Shown: piece after piece, positions 5,664-12,998 of the stretch
Layout: each line of letters opens with the position of its first letter
How positions within the stretch are numbered: position 1 is the first letter of the stretch
Assembly (NCBI GenBank): GCA_021814085.1
Contig: JAKAJA010000010.1
Location: 1 to 15,957 of the forward strand
DNA length: 15,957 bases
Reading direction: 5' to 3'
Source of the DNA: Acidobacteriota bacterium
Lineage (GTDB): Bacteria > Acidobacteriota > UBA4820 > DSQY01
Notes under the pieces: model-generated
Told to the model about the DNA's origin: nothing
Seen by the model: only the letters and a program-made list of their open reading frames with translations
The model's database searches: none
Made by a program: the position numbers and the translations under genes

Positions 5664-7180
5664 GGGTCTCGACGCGGCTGGCCACCAGCTCCGGCCTCGT
5701 TTTTCTCCTCCTGACGGGCGTGCTTGCCTACGAGGTGGGCCAGGTGAACCGCCTCGCCCGGCTCAGCGGGGGACTGGCACGCTCCGGCCTGGCTGCGGCC
5801 GAGCTCTCCATCGAACAGATCGCGGATCTGGGCGACCTGGAGGCGGGGGCGAAGAAGGCCTTCGTCACGCGGGATCCCGACTATTCGATTCGGGTGCGGG
5901 ATCTGGCGGACCGGGTGAGCAGCCGCCAGGAGAAGATGGCCTCCCTCGGACTTTCGGAGGGCGTGCGCACCCAGTGGGACCTCTTTGGAACGGCCTGGCG
6001 CCCCGTCCGCCTGGCGATCCCCGGCTTCGTTACGGGCAAGGTGGTGGAGGATGAGTTCCTGGGAAGTCTCGGGCGGGCGCAGGCGCAGGCCCTCGCCCTG
6101 GCCACGGCCACCCGGGTGGCCATCCGGGAAGATGCGGCGAGGGCCCAGTCCTCGGCAGACCGGGCATCGGTCCTCTCCCTCGCGGCGGCATCCATGGCCC
6201 TTCTCGTGGGGGCCGTGGCCCTGACCCTGACCGTGAGGTCCATCCAGCGTCCCCTCACGCGCCTCGCCCGCGGCACCCGCGCCGTGGCCCAAGGTCACTT
6301 CGACGAGTTGATCGAAATCAGGGGCGGGGACGAATTCGCCCTCCTGGCCGCCGACTTCAACCAGATGGTGAAGAAGCTCGGGGAGCTGGACCAGATGAAG
6401 AAGGACCTGCTCTCCCACGTCTCCCACGAGCTGAAGGCCCCGCTGGCGGCCATGCAGGAGACGAACCAGCTCCTGTTGGAAGGCATCCCGGGGCCGGTCA
6501 CGGAGGACCAGCGCCGCCTCATCGGCCTGAACCTCCAGAGCGCGCGGCGGCTGTCCGCCCTCATCGCCAAACTCCTGGACCTGTCTCGCATGGAAGCCGG
6601 GGTCATGGACTACGACCTCAGACCTCACGACCTCTCGCCCGTCCTCCGGGGAGCATGCGGCGAGATGCAGGTCCTGGCCGGGGAGAGGGGGGTCACCCTC
6701 CGCTTGAGCCTCCCTCCCGATCCCCTTTGGATCTTTGGCGATGCGGACAGGCTTTACCAGGTGGTCGCCAATCTCCTGGAAAACGCCATCAAGTTTTCCC
6801 CCCGGGGAAGTGAGGTCCGCCTCGCGGCCTCCCTGGCCGAGGACCTTCCGCCGCACACCCCCGAAAGGGTGCGCCCGAGCCTCGCCTGGGACCCGTCGGG
6901 CAAGGGGGCCGTGTTGGTCTCCGTGTCGGACAGTGGGCCGGGCATCCCCGCGGACCAGAGGGACAAGATCTTCGAGCGGTTCCATCAGGTGCCCCGCGGT
7001 CGGGGGCGGGAGGGCGGCGGGGTCGGCCTCGGGCTGGCCATCTGCAGGGAAATCGTCAGCGCGCATGGGGGTGCCATATGGGTAGCCAACTCCGACGGCC
7101 AGGGGAGCCTCTTCACCGTGGCGCTCGCACCTCTCCCCTCCGCGGACCCGCCTGTCGCCGAACCGCCGAGCCCCTCATGA
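5660..7180 (+). CDS. Membrane sensor histidine kinase (GlrK/QseE-like)
   Basis: This protein has 506 residues, with its ATG overlapping the response-regulator stop (ATGA). Membrane helices at about 8-26 and 170-193 flank a largely helical periplasmic region of about 140 residues. A HAMP linker (about 191-243, RSIQRPLTRLARGT) leads to the dimerisation domain with SHVSHELKAPL, phospho-His 256. The catalytic domain has NLLENAIKFSP (N371, N375), DSGPGIP (424-430), KIFERFHQ and GVGLGLAI (454-461). Asn 371 and the glycine boxes are intact, so it should be active. It should phosphorylate the regulator encoded immediately upstream. The next gene encodes a lipoprotein, as in the QseE-QseG-QseF set, where the lipoprotein acts on the sensor. 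The sensed signal is probably an envelope cue; the sequence does not show which. Confidence 0.93.
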   Translation: MRVSTRLATSSGLVFLLLTGVLAYEVGQVNRLARLSGGLARSGLAAAELSIEQIADLGDLEAGAKKAFVTRDPDYSIRVRDLADRVSSRQEKMASLGLSEGVRTQWDLFGTAWRPVRLAIPGFVTGKVVEDEFLGSLGRAQAQALALATATRVAIREDAARAQSSADRASVLSLAAASMALLVGAVALTLTVRSIQRPLTRLARGTRAVAQGHFDELIEIRGGDEFALLAADFNQMVKKLGELDQMKKDLLSHVSHELKAPLAAMQETNQLLLEGIPGPVTEDQRRLIGLNLQSARRLSALIAKLLDLSRMEAGVMDYDLRPHDLSPVLRGACGEMQVLAGERGVTLRLSLPPDPLWIFGDADRLYQVVANLLENAIKFSPRGSEVRLAASLAEDLPPHTPERVRPSLAWDPSGKGAVLVSVSDSGPGIPADQRDKIFERFHQVPRGRGREGGGVGLGLAICREIVSAHGGAIWVANSDGQGSLFTVALAPLPSADPPVAEPPSPS

Positions 7181-7755
7181 GTGCGCCCGTGCGTTTGCCC
7201 AACCTCCTCCTGGGCATGTGGCTGCTCCTCTCGTCGGCCTGTTCCGGCGCGGCGATTCAGGCGGACCGCTACTTCGCCCACGGAGACTACATCAACGCCG
7301 CTGCCGCCTACGAGGCCGCCATGGGGGCCAAGGGCCAGGAGGCGCCCACGGCCAGAACCCTCTATAGGCTGGCCATCTCCCGAGGGACGCCCGGCACGGC
7401 GGCCTTCGATCCCGTAAAGGCCATCCAGGCCTTTGACGACCTGTCCAAGCAGTACCCCGGCAGTTCCTATGCGCGAGATGCGGTTTTCCCTGCCGCGCTC
7501 TTGAAGGAACTCCTCACATCCGCGGACAGGAAGGCGAGCCTCCAGCGGGACCTCGATCAAGCCCAGGCCAAACTCGATGCCCTCACCCGGAGTTCCCAAG
7601 AGGATGGCCAAAACCTACGGCGAGAGATGGAGGACCGGAAGGCCCAGGTGCTCCAGCTGAAAGCCAAGGTTACTGAACAGGAGCAGGCCCTCGCCCGCCT
7701 CAAGGCCCAGATGGAGCAGCTCAAGCGCATCGACCTGGGCGCCTCGGCCAAGTAG
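7177..7755 (+). CDS. Small outer-membrane-type lipoprotein with TPR-like and coiled-coil regions (QseG-like position)
   Basis: This protein has 192 residues, its start overlapping the kinase stop by ATGA. The signal peptide ends in LLLSSAC, with lipid-attached Cys 22 followed by Ser, which would favour outer-membrane sorting under the E. coli rule. Residues 28-110 contain YFAHGDYINAAAAYEAAM and a second helix pair (AIQAFDDLSKQYPGSSYA), the pattern of tetratricopeptide repeats as in YfiO/BamD-type proteins. Residues 112-186 form a heptad-rich coiled coil. In enterobacteria QseG is a lipoprotein co-encoded with the QseE/GlrK kinase and interacts with it. The size, lipobox, coiled coil and gene order here support an analogous role, though sequence identity cannot be assessed. 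Translation is coupled to the kinase. Confidence 0.85.
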   Translation: MSAPVRLPNLLLGMWLLLSSACSGAAIQADRYFAHGDYINAAAAYEAAMGAKGQEAPTARTLYRLAISRGTPGTAAFDPVKAIQAFDDLSKQYPGSSYARDAVFPAALLKELLTSADRKASLQRDLDQAQAKLDALTRSSQEDGQNLRREMEDRKAQVLQLKAKVTEQEQALARLKAQMEQLKRIDLGASAK

Positions 7756-7773
7756 GGGCGTCCAGAATGCCTC

Positions 7774-7805
7774 CCGGGAAGGGTCTGGCCTCCGCCCTTT
7801 CCCGG
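7774..7805. terminator. Hairpin between convergent genes, likely bidirectional terminator
   Basis: CCGGGAAGGG (7774-7783) pairs with CCCTTTCCCGG (7795-7805) with one bulged T, leaving an 11-base loop. It lies between the plus-strand lipoprotein stop (7755) and the minus-strand small gene. No T-tract follows on either strand. Confidence 0.45.
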
Positions 7806-7874
7806 ATTCAAAAGATCAACGACGGTCTGGATGAAGAGGTCGGGCTGGTCCACGAAGGTCATGTGGCAACTCAT
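7800..7874 (-). pseudogene. Possible C-terminal remnant of an alpha/beta hydrolase
   Basis: An ATGA overlap after the small hypothetical gene opens a frame reading CHMTFVDQPDLFIQTVVDLL. Alpha/beta hydrolases often end with a catalytic-His motif and helix of this form (GHMTFVDQPELF...V..FL). The homology covers only about 22 residues. The frame then runs antisense into the neighbouring lipoprotein gene. No hydrolase core is present upstream, so I read it as a leftover gene end. Chance resemblance is possible. Confidence 0.35.
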
Positions 7875-8242
7875 CCGGAATTCAGGTCCGTGTCGACAAC
7901 GCACACCTCGGCGGCAAAGACGAAGGCCTTCCCTGGCCTGATGGCCTGAGGGGTATTCTCGCGCCACCATCGGGCGGCTGTTGGATTAGCGGCTTCGAGT
8001 GCCGCGATCGCCTCGACCACGGCTACCGCATATCCGCGGTGCCGATCGAGTCGGCCAAAGAATGGCGCCCACAAGCGGGCAAATAGACTCTTGGGGCCAG
8101 TCAATACGCCGGAAGCGCGCCAGTCTTTGGCATGGCCGTGAAAGAGCGGGAGCGGAATGCGCACGCCAACCCAGGCCCGTCGAATTTCCTCGGGCGCCTC
8201 ACCGGGGGGAGTAGCGATAATTCGAATGTAGGTTCGCTTCAT
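7871..8242 (-). CDS. Small conserved-looking protein of unknown function
   Basis: This 123-residue protein starts at the ATG at 8242, with a GGGGGA ribosome site upstream. It has no signal peptide and no membrane segment, so it is probably cytoplasmic. It is rich in Arg, Trp and Ala. Notable segments are MKRTYIRIIATPPGEAPEEI at the start, GYAVAVVEAIAALEAANP in the middle and ARWWRENTPQAIRPGKAFVF near the end. The alternation of basic strands and an Ala-rich helix suggests a small alpha/beta fold. I do not recognise a named domain. It lies 95 bases downstream of the subtilase on the same strand and may be co-transcribed. A longer frame exists upstream from a TTG at 8341 but lacks a ribosome site. 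Codon use resembles its neighbours. Confidence 0.7.
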   Translation of the reverse strand: MKRTYIRIIATPPGEAPEEIRRAWVGVRIPLPLFHGHAKDWRASGVLTGPKSLFARLWAPFFGRLDRHRGYAVAVVEAIAALEAANPTAARWWRENTPQAIRPGKAFVFAAEVCVVDTDLNSG

Positions 8243-8337
8243 AGCTGGTCCCCCATTCCCACCTGGACGATTCTCATCCCACGAGCCAGGCGACCGCACC
8301 CACACGACACGACGCCCGACGGAACGGATCCTCCAGG

Positions 8338-9918
8338 TCAAGGTCCCTGTTCACCGGCGCCATCCTCCGCGCAGCCGGGCAAGGCCAGCGCAGCCTGGAC
8401 GGCGGCCAGCGCATCGACCCGACCCCAACCGTAGGTCTGGTTCGGCACGCTCGCGGGCGTATCTGCCCCACAACCGTCGGAGGTGGTGAGGGGATGGGCG
8501 CTATGGCGAACCAGCTCCTCCACGGCCCCCACTTGTCCCTTCATGTCGGGCCGGGCGGAGAGGAGGAGGGCCACGAGGCCGGCCACATGGGGTCCGGCCA
8601 TGCTCGTCCCCGACATCGTGCCGTAGGATTTTTTGGAATCCCTCGTACAGGAATACACACCCACACCCGGAGCCGAGACATCCGGCTTCATCCGGCCGCT
8701 GTCATCCACCCTCACGGGCCCTCTGCTGCTGAAGGGGGCGATGGCATCCGTAAAGTCCGTGGCACCCACGCTGAAGGCCTCGTCGTAAATGGCGGGCGGG
8801 TCATTGACCGTGGAACAGCCAGGGCCCGAATTCCCCGCCGAGGCCACCACCACGATTCCCGCGGCGCGGACGTTCCGCACCACGCTCAGGAGTACCGTGG
8901 GGTCCGTGCATCCCTCGCTGGCCGGGCATCCCCAGGAGTTGTTGATGACCTGCGGCGCCCTGGAAGGGTCTGGGTTCTGGTCATTCAGGTTCGTGGGGGC
9001 CAGGAACCACTGGAAGCACTCGCTGTAACTCGCGGGGGTTCCTACGCCCCGGTCCATGTTGCGGCACCCGATCCAGGTCGCCCCAGGAGCCATGCCGACC
9101 TGGTTGCCTTTCCCGTCGTCGCCGACCATGGTCCCCATGGTGTGGGTCCCGTGGCCGTAATCGTCGCAGGGGACGCGCGAATCATGCCCGCATAAAGAGC
9201 CACCGCCCGAATGGATCGCGTCGTGCCAGCTGTAGTTGTGGTCCACCTTCTTGCCATTCCAGCCCCGGTAGTGGCGCTTGAGCGCCTGGTGGTTCCAGCG
9301 ATACCCCGTGTCCTGGCCACCCACTACGATGCCCTGGCCGCGGAAGCCCAGGGACCACGCTTCAGGGGCGCGGGTCTGTTCCAACCCCCAGGTCACGCCA
9401 TCCGTCGCAGGAGACTCTTCCGCCACGGGAGCCATGGGAGGATCGGCCATGCGGACGGGGGGGTTGGCGAAAATGTGCGCCACGTCCCGCCGTCCGGCCA
9501 TCTTTTCCACGACTCCCCGGCCCCCCTTCACCCAGATCATGTTGGCCACCCAGAAGGGCCTTGTCTCGGCGCCCAGGGCCCTGAGTTCCGCCAATATGCC
9601 TGGCTGTGTTCGGGCAGCCACCTCCCTGAGCGCCCCGACGACGATGGCCACCCGATCCTCCCGCGAGCATGAAAATTTCGCAGGGGCCAGATCGGCTTGT
9701 TCAACCAGAAACACAATGAATTCGGCGTCTCCATTGCCTAACGCCGCTAAAACCCAGGGGTCAACCTTTTGTGCCAATTGACGTGTAACCTGGCTTGGTG
9801 TGGAAAATGCCCCATAGTCCTTTTGCATAATTGTAGGTATTTCATTGGCACGCTGCACACCGGAAAGGCAGATCGTCACGACCAGAGTGATCCCCGTCAT
9901 GAAGGGCGGCCTACACAT
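8338..9918 (-). CDS. Secreted subtilisin-like serine protease (S8)
   Basis: This protein has 526 residues, starting at the ATG at 9918 with GGGAGGAGG just upstream. A signal peptide (about 1-24) is followed by a propeptide-like region (about 50-155) of I9 inhibitor type. The catalytic triad is complete: Asp 203 in VVGGQDTGYRWNH, His 256 in DDYGHGTHTMGTM and Ser 439 in GTSMAGPHVAGL. Asn 363 in ASAGNSGPG provides the oxyanion hole. The WGLEQTRAPEAW start of the mature domain and overall order resemble bacillopeptidase F-type subtilases. Twelve or so cysteines (for example 243, 251, 285, 301, 331, 337, 368, 424, 483, 516) suggest several disulfides, consistent with extracytoplasmic folding. There is no C-terminal anchor or sorting domain. 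It is probably a secreted or periplasmic degradative protease. It diverges from the cytochrome operon; no functional link to it is evident. Confidence 0.93.
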   Translation of the reverse strand: MCRPPFMTGITLVVTICLSGVQRANEIPTIMQKDYGAFSTPSQVTRQLAQKVDPWVLAALGNGDAEFIVFLVEQADLAPAKFSCSREDRVAIVVGALREVAARTQPGILAELRALGAETRPFWVANMIWVKGGRGVVEKMAGRRDVAHIFANPPVRMADPPMAPVAEESPATDGVTWGLEQTRAPEAWSLGFRGQGIVVGGQDTGYRWNHQALKRHYRGWNGKKVDHNYSWHDAIHSGGGSLCGHDSRVPCDDYGHGTHTMGTMVGDDGKGNQVGMAPGATWIGCRNMDRGVGTPASYSECFQWFLAPTNLNDQNPDPSRAPQVINNSWGCPASEGCTDPTVLLSVVRNVRAAGIVVVASAGNSGPGCSTVNDPPAIYDEAFSVGATDFTDAIAPFSSRGPVRVDDSGRMKPDVSAPGVGVYSCTRDSKKSYGTMSGTSMAGPHVAGLVALLLSARPDMKGQVGAVEELVRHSAHPLTTSDGCGADTPASVPNQTYGWGRVDALAAVQAALALPGCAEDGAGEQGP

Positions 9919-9940
9919 GGTAATCCTCCTCCCACATTGC

Positions 9941-9967
9941 GTTATAGCCTCGTCGGCATGGCGTCAA
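9941..9967 (-). promoter_or_regulatory. Weak sigma-70-type promoter candidate for the subtilase gene
   Basis: On the minus strand TTGACG (9962-9967) is followed by TATAAC (9941-9946), but the spacer is only 15 bases rather than about 17. The -10 lies 23 bases before the start codon. Confidence 0.25.
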
Positions 9968-10128
9968 CGGAGGTTCCCATGGGGGCTTTCCATGCCCTCG
10001 CGATGCAGACACCGTTTGTAATTGTGTCTCGTTTTTATGCATCTCGTCCTGCGTCATATACCCCAGCATTGGCAATCTGTATAGATTACCCCTACCATTA
10101 CACAGGGATCTTGTCTAAAAGTATACCC

Positions 10129-10152
10129 GTGAGTGCTGACGAGAACGCTCAC
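10129..10152 (+). promoter_or_regulatory. Leader hairpin or operator upstream of the porin-cytochrome operon
   Basis: GTGAGTG and CGCTCAC form a 7-bp inverted repeat (one G-T wobble) around 10 bases. It follows directly on the candidate -10 element. It could be an operator or a 5' leader stem; no T-tract follows. Confidence 0.25.
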
Positions 10153-10229
10153 TGATTTCCGGGAGTGTCGTCGCTACGGCGTTTCCATCGCGGTTGGTTG
10201 GGGAATTTCTAAGGAGGGAGCTAACGGTC

Positions 10230-12092
10230 ATGCGAAGAATCCTAATGGGAGTAGGCCTGGTGCTCTGCCTCTGGGCCGCCACCTTCTCGGTCCCGATCTG
10301 GGCCCAGTGGACCGGGGAGATCGGGGGCGGCTACGTCTGGCAGAACTACTCAGGGAACGAGAACGCCTTCCGGACCCAGTACGGGCAGCAGCAGGGCTGG
10401 CTTCTGGAAAGCTTCAACCTGGCCTATGCGGAGAAAGGCCGAGACGTCTTCTCGCTGCAGGCCTCCGGGTTCGGCCAGGCAGAGCCCTCATCCAGCGCTG
10501 CGCTTCTGTTCCGGGCCAAGGGAGGGTGGACCTTCACCCTCAACTACGACAAGCAGAACTCCTACTACAACATCGCCAGCGGTGACTTGGCCAACCGGAC
10601 GAGCGATTGGACCATCGAGCGGTGGCGCGGCGCCATCGTCTGGGACGGTTGGTCCGCCGCCAAGCTCACCCTGAACCTTCGCTATTACAAGAAGGACGGG
10701 TACGTCTACCGCGGCATCTACGGCCAGAACAACGTCTTCTCCACGAAGGACAACTACAACCAGGATATGAAGGAAGCGTCCATCAAGATCGAGACGAAGA
10801 CGCTTCCCGTTTACATCTCCTTCGAGCAGGCCTACACCGTCTACGAGCAACAGGACCGCTGGGAGCCCAACCTGGCCAACGGCGGCGCGCCCATCTTCCC
10901 GCCGAGCGGCAGCTACCTAGCCGCGGCCTCGACGCCCCGCGACAACAAGACGACCATCCCCGCGAGCCGCCTCATCATGACCTACCGAAACTCCTGGATC
11001 GACGTGGCCGGGTCCCTGTTCTACAGCAAGTCCAGCATGGACACCAACGGCAACCGCCTGACGATCTACGACACCTACTCCAACGGCGGCCAGTTCCAGT
11101 GGATGGACAACACCAGCGGCAACGCCTCCATGGACAACAAGGCGGGGAATATCGACGCCAACATCCATCTCGGATCCGGTTGGTCGTTCCGCTTCGCGGG
11201 TGATTATCGTGATTCCACGCAGGACTCCAACCTGCTGGGCGCCCATATCCTCCGTCTCGGCAACCCCGGCGGCTTCCAGCAGGACATCGTCACCCCCATC
11301 AGCCAGAATGGTTTCTTCGACGTGAAGGACACCATCGGGAAATTCGAGGTCGCCAAGCAGTTCTCCGGCTGGAGCCTCTACGGCGGCTATCAGGCCGGCT
11401 CCCGGGACGTTTCCTGGCGGCGCGAAACCGACGATCCCGGGCAAGACACCTCCCGCACGGGCCACGGCTGGTACTTCGGAGGCACCTGGTCGCGCACGCC
11501 AGCCCTCAGGATCAACGCCGAATACTCCGACGGGACTTTCTCCAACTACGTGTTCCGGACGGACCCCCAGCAGGTGAAGCGCTTCACCTTCAAGCTCTCC
11601 TCCCAGCTCGGCGGCGGCTGGAACATCGGCGCCCGTGCCAACTGGGAGTGGGCCGACAACCCGCCGGAAGTGGCTAACGTCTCTCGCCAGGCGGAGTCTT
11701 TCGGGGCGAACTTCGGTTGGGCCAACAAGAAGGGCGACGGCGGCGTCAACATCCTGGCCGACATCCTCACCCTCGATGCCTTCACGGCCATCTACTATCC
11801 GAGCGGCCGCCCTGGCGTGTCCCGCTACAATACGGACGTACTCGTCTTAACGGCCAACGGGTTCTTCACCGTCGGGCGGGTCCATGTTACGGCCGACCTG
11901 ACCAAGGTGAACGACACGGGGACCAGCTGGCCCCTGACGAGCTGGGGCGGCGATCTTCGTGCGGCCATCGATGGCCCCAAGAACACCCAGTTCGTCCTCT
12001 TCGGGCAGTACCGTTCGTACGTCGAAAGTTACACCAATTTGGATAACTACTACATGAGACGCTACGGCGTGATTATCCGGTGGAGGTTCTAA
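10230..12092 (+). CDS. Outer-membrane beta-barrel of a porin-cytochrome conduit (MtrB/PioB-like)
   Basis: This protein has 620 residues. I chose the ATG at 10230 (AAGGAGGGAG about 10 bases upstream), which gives a clean signal peptide ending near PIWAQ. The rest is made of alternating polar and hydrophobic strands with many Tyr, Trp and Asn, for example WTGEIGGGYVWQNYSG, GWTFTLNYDKQNSYY, WYFGGTWSRTPALRINAEYS. It ends in YGVIIRWRF, a terminal beta-strand with the C-terminal Phe recognised by the BAM machinery. No cysteines or hemes are seen. MtrB, PioB and Geobacter Omb barrels have similar size and are co-encoded with a periplasmic decaheme cytochrome that plugs the pore. The next gene, overlapping by TAATG, is exactly such a cytochrome. 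The family assignment rests on topology and context more than on a signature motif. Confidence 0.85.
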   Translation: MRRILMGVGLVLCLWAATFSVPIWAQWTGEIGGGYVWQNYSGNENAFRTQYGQQQGWLLESFNLAYAEKGRDVFSLQASGFGQAEPSSSAALLFRAKGGWTFTLNYDKQNSYYNIASGDLANRTSDWTIERWRGAIVWDGWSAAKLTLNLRYYKKDGYVYRGIYGQNNVFSTKDNYNQDMKEASIKIETKTLPVYISFEQAYTVYEQQDRWEPNLANGGAPIFPPSGSYLAAASTPRDNKTTIPASRLIMTYRNSWIDVAGSLFYSKSSMDTNGNRLTIYDTYSNGGQFQWMDNTSGNASMDNKAGNIDANIHLGSGWSFRFAGDYRDSTQDSNLLGAHILRLGNPGGFQQDIVTPISQNGFFDVKDTIGKFEVAKQFSGWSLYGGYQAGSRDVSWRRETDDPGQDTSRTGHGWYFGGTWSRTPALRINAEYSDGTFSNYVFRTDPQQVKRFTFKLSSQLGGGWNIGARANWEWADNPPEVANVSRQAESFGANFGWANKKGDGGVNILADILTLDAFTAIYYPSGRPGVSRYNTDVLVLTANGFFTVGRVHVTADLTKVNDTGTSWPLTSWGGDLRAAIDGPKNTQFVLFGQYRSYVESYTNLDNYYMRRYGVIIRWRF

Positions 12093-12961
12093 TGGCGCGC
12101 GGACGCTTGTGCATTGCGTTAGTGACCGTCGGGATCGCGCTGGCAGGGCTTTCCCTGGGCCTGCGGGGCGCGGACAACAAGGACAAGGGAGGCGGGCTCG
12201 TCGGGGCTGAGACCTGCGCCACTTGTCACGAGGATGTGGCCAAGGCCTTCAACGCTGGTGCCCACGGCCAGCTCATGGCCGCCCGCTCAAAGGACGTGCT
12301 GAACAAGGCGTGCGAGGGCTGCCACGGACCGGGTTCGGCCCATGCGGACAACCCGAGCAAGGCCAACATCAACAGGAAACCCCGGCCCGAGGCCTGCCTC
12401 TCCTGCCATCCCCAGGCCCAGGCCCTCATGGCCGCCAACCTTCCGGCCCACGGCCGCAACAACATCGCCTGCCTGGACTGCCACGTCCCAGGGCACTCTC
12501 CCGCCCCGGCCCAGCCGCTCCTTAGCGCGGAACCGGCCGTCCTGTGCGCCAAGTGCCACGGGAACGTCGCGGCCCAGTTCAATCTCCCCTACGCGCACCG
12601 CAAGGGCGACAAGCCCTTCGCCTGCACGTCCTGCCACACGGTCCATGGTGAGAATCGCACGGGCAACCTGCGGGAATACGGCTACAGCGGAGTCTGCGCC
12701 GAGTGCCACATCGACAAGGCCGGCCCCTACGTGTTCCCCCACCCGCCGCGCGCCGCGAACGGATGCATGCAGTGCCACCAGCCCCACGGCTCTGCCAACC
12801 CCAAGATGCTCACCCGCACGCGCATCGCCGACCTCTGCCTGGAGTGCCACACGGGCCTGCCCAGCTTCCACACGATCAACCAGGCGAAGTACCACAACTG
12901 CCAGACTTGCCATATCGCCGTGCACGGTTCGAACCACGACCCCAACCTGAAGGATGACTGA
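12092..12961 (+). CDS. Periplasmic decaheme c-type cytochrome (MtrA/DmsE family)
   Basis: This protein has 289 residues and ten CXXCH heme sites, with first cysteines at 42, 74, 102, 127, 152, 178, 202, 225, 249 and 270. That is the count and even spacing of MtrA, PioA and DmsE cytochromes (about 300 residues). An N-terminal hydrophobic helix (about 5-25) exports it; no lipobox is seen. The N-terminal half contains CHGPGSAH, shared with the next cytochrome. Many extra histidines (for example VPGHSP, PYAHRKG, FPHPPR) can serve as distal heme ligands. The start overlaps the barrel stop (TAATG), and GGAGG lies just before it, so barrel and cytochrome are translated together. It should insert into the barrel and pass electrons across the outer membrane. 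Its electron source in the inner membrane or periplasm is not encoded here. Confidence 0.95.
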   Translation: MARGRLCIALVTVGIALAGLSLGLRGADNKDKGGGLVGAETCATCHEDVAKAFNAGAHGQLMAARSKDVLNKACEGCHGPGSAHADNPSKANINRKPRPEACLSCHPQAQALMAANLPAHGRNNIACLDCHVPGHSPAPAQPLLSAEPAVLCAKCHGNVAAQFNLPYAHRKGDKPFACTSCHTVHGENRTGNLREYGYSGVCAECHIDKAGPYVFPHPPRAANGCMQCHQPHGSANPKMLTRTRIADLCLECHTGLPSFHTINQAKYHNCQTCHIAVHGSNHDPNLKDD

Positions 12962-12998
12962 GCCACCAGCGCTCATAAGGAAAGAGGAGGAATATCTG

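Larger units (their letters stand above)
9919..10229. other. Divergent intergenic region, subtilase / porin-cytochrome operon
   Basis: No gene is visible in these 311 bases. The part from about 10010 to 10130 is clearly richer in A and T than its surroundings, as expected of a promoter region. For the plus strand, TTACAC (10098-10103), an 18-base gap and TATACC (10122-10127) is the best weak -35/-10 pair. A hairpin follows at 10129-10152. The barrel gene's ribosome site is AAGGAGGGAG at 10211-10220. I see no GEMM, cobalamin or other recognisable riboswitch core. Confidence 0.45.

Noticed and set aside
5639..7066. Minus-strand open frame of 475 codons opposite the histidine kinase
   Set aside because: It mirrors the kinase codons, has low-complexity composition and no ribosome site. 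The plus-strand kinase is unambiguous.
10160..10175. Sigma-54-like sequence CGGGAGTGTCGTCGCT before the porin-cytochrome operon
   Set aside because: The GG-N10-GC spacing is correct, but several other consensus positions fail. It is too weak to claim sigma-54 control of the cytochrome genes.
10128..10229. Riboswitch, such as a cyclic-di-GMP GEMM element, in the cytochrome operon leader
   Set aside because: These precede cytochrome genes in some metal reducers, but I found no conserved GEMM core here, only a short hairpin.
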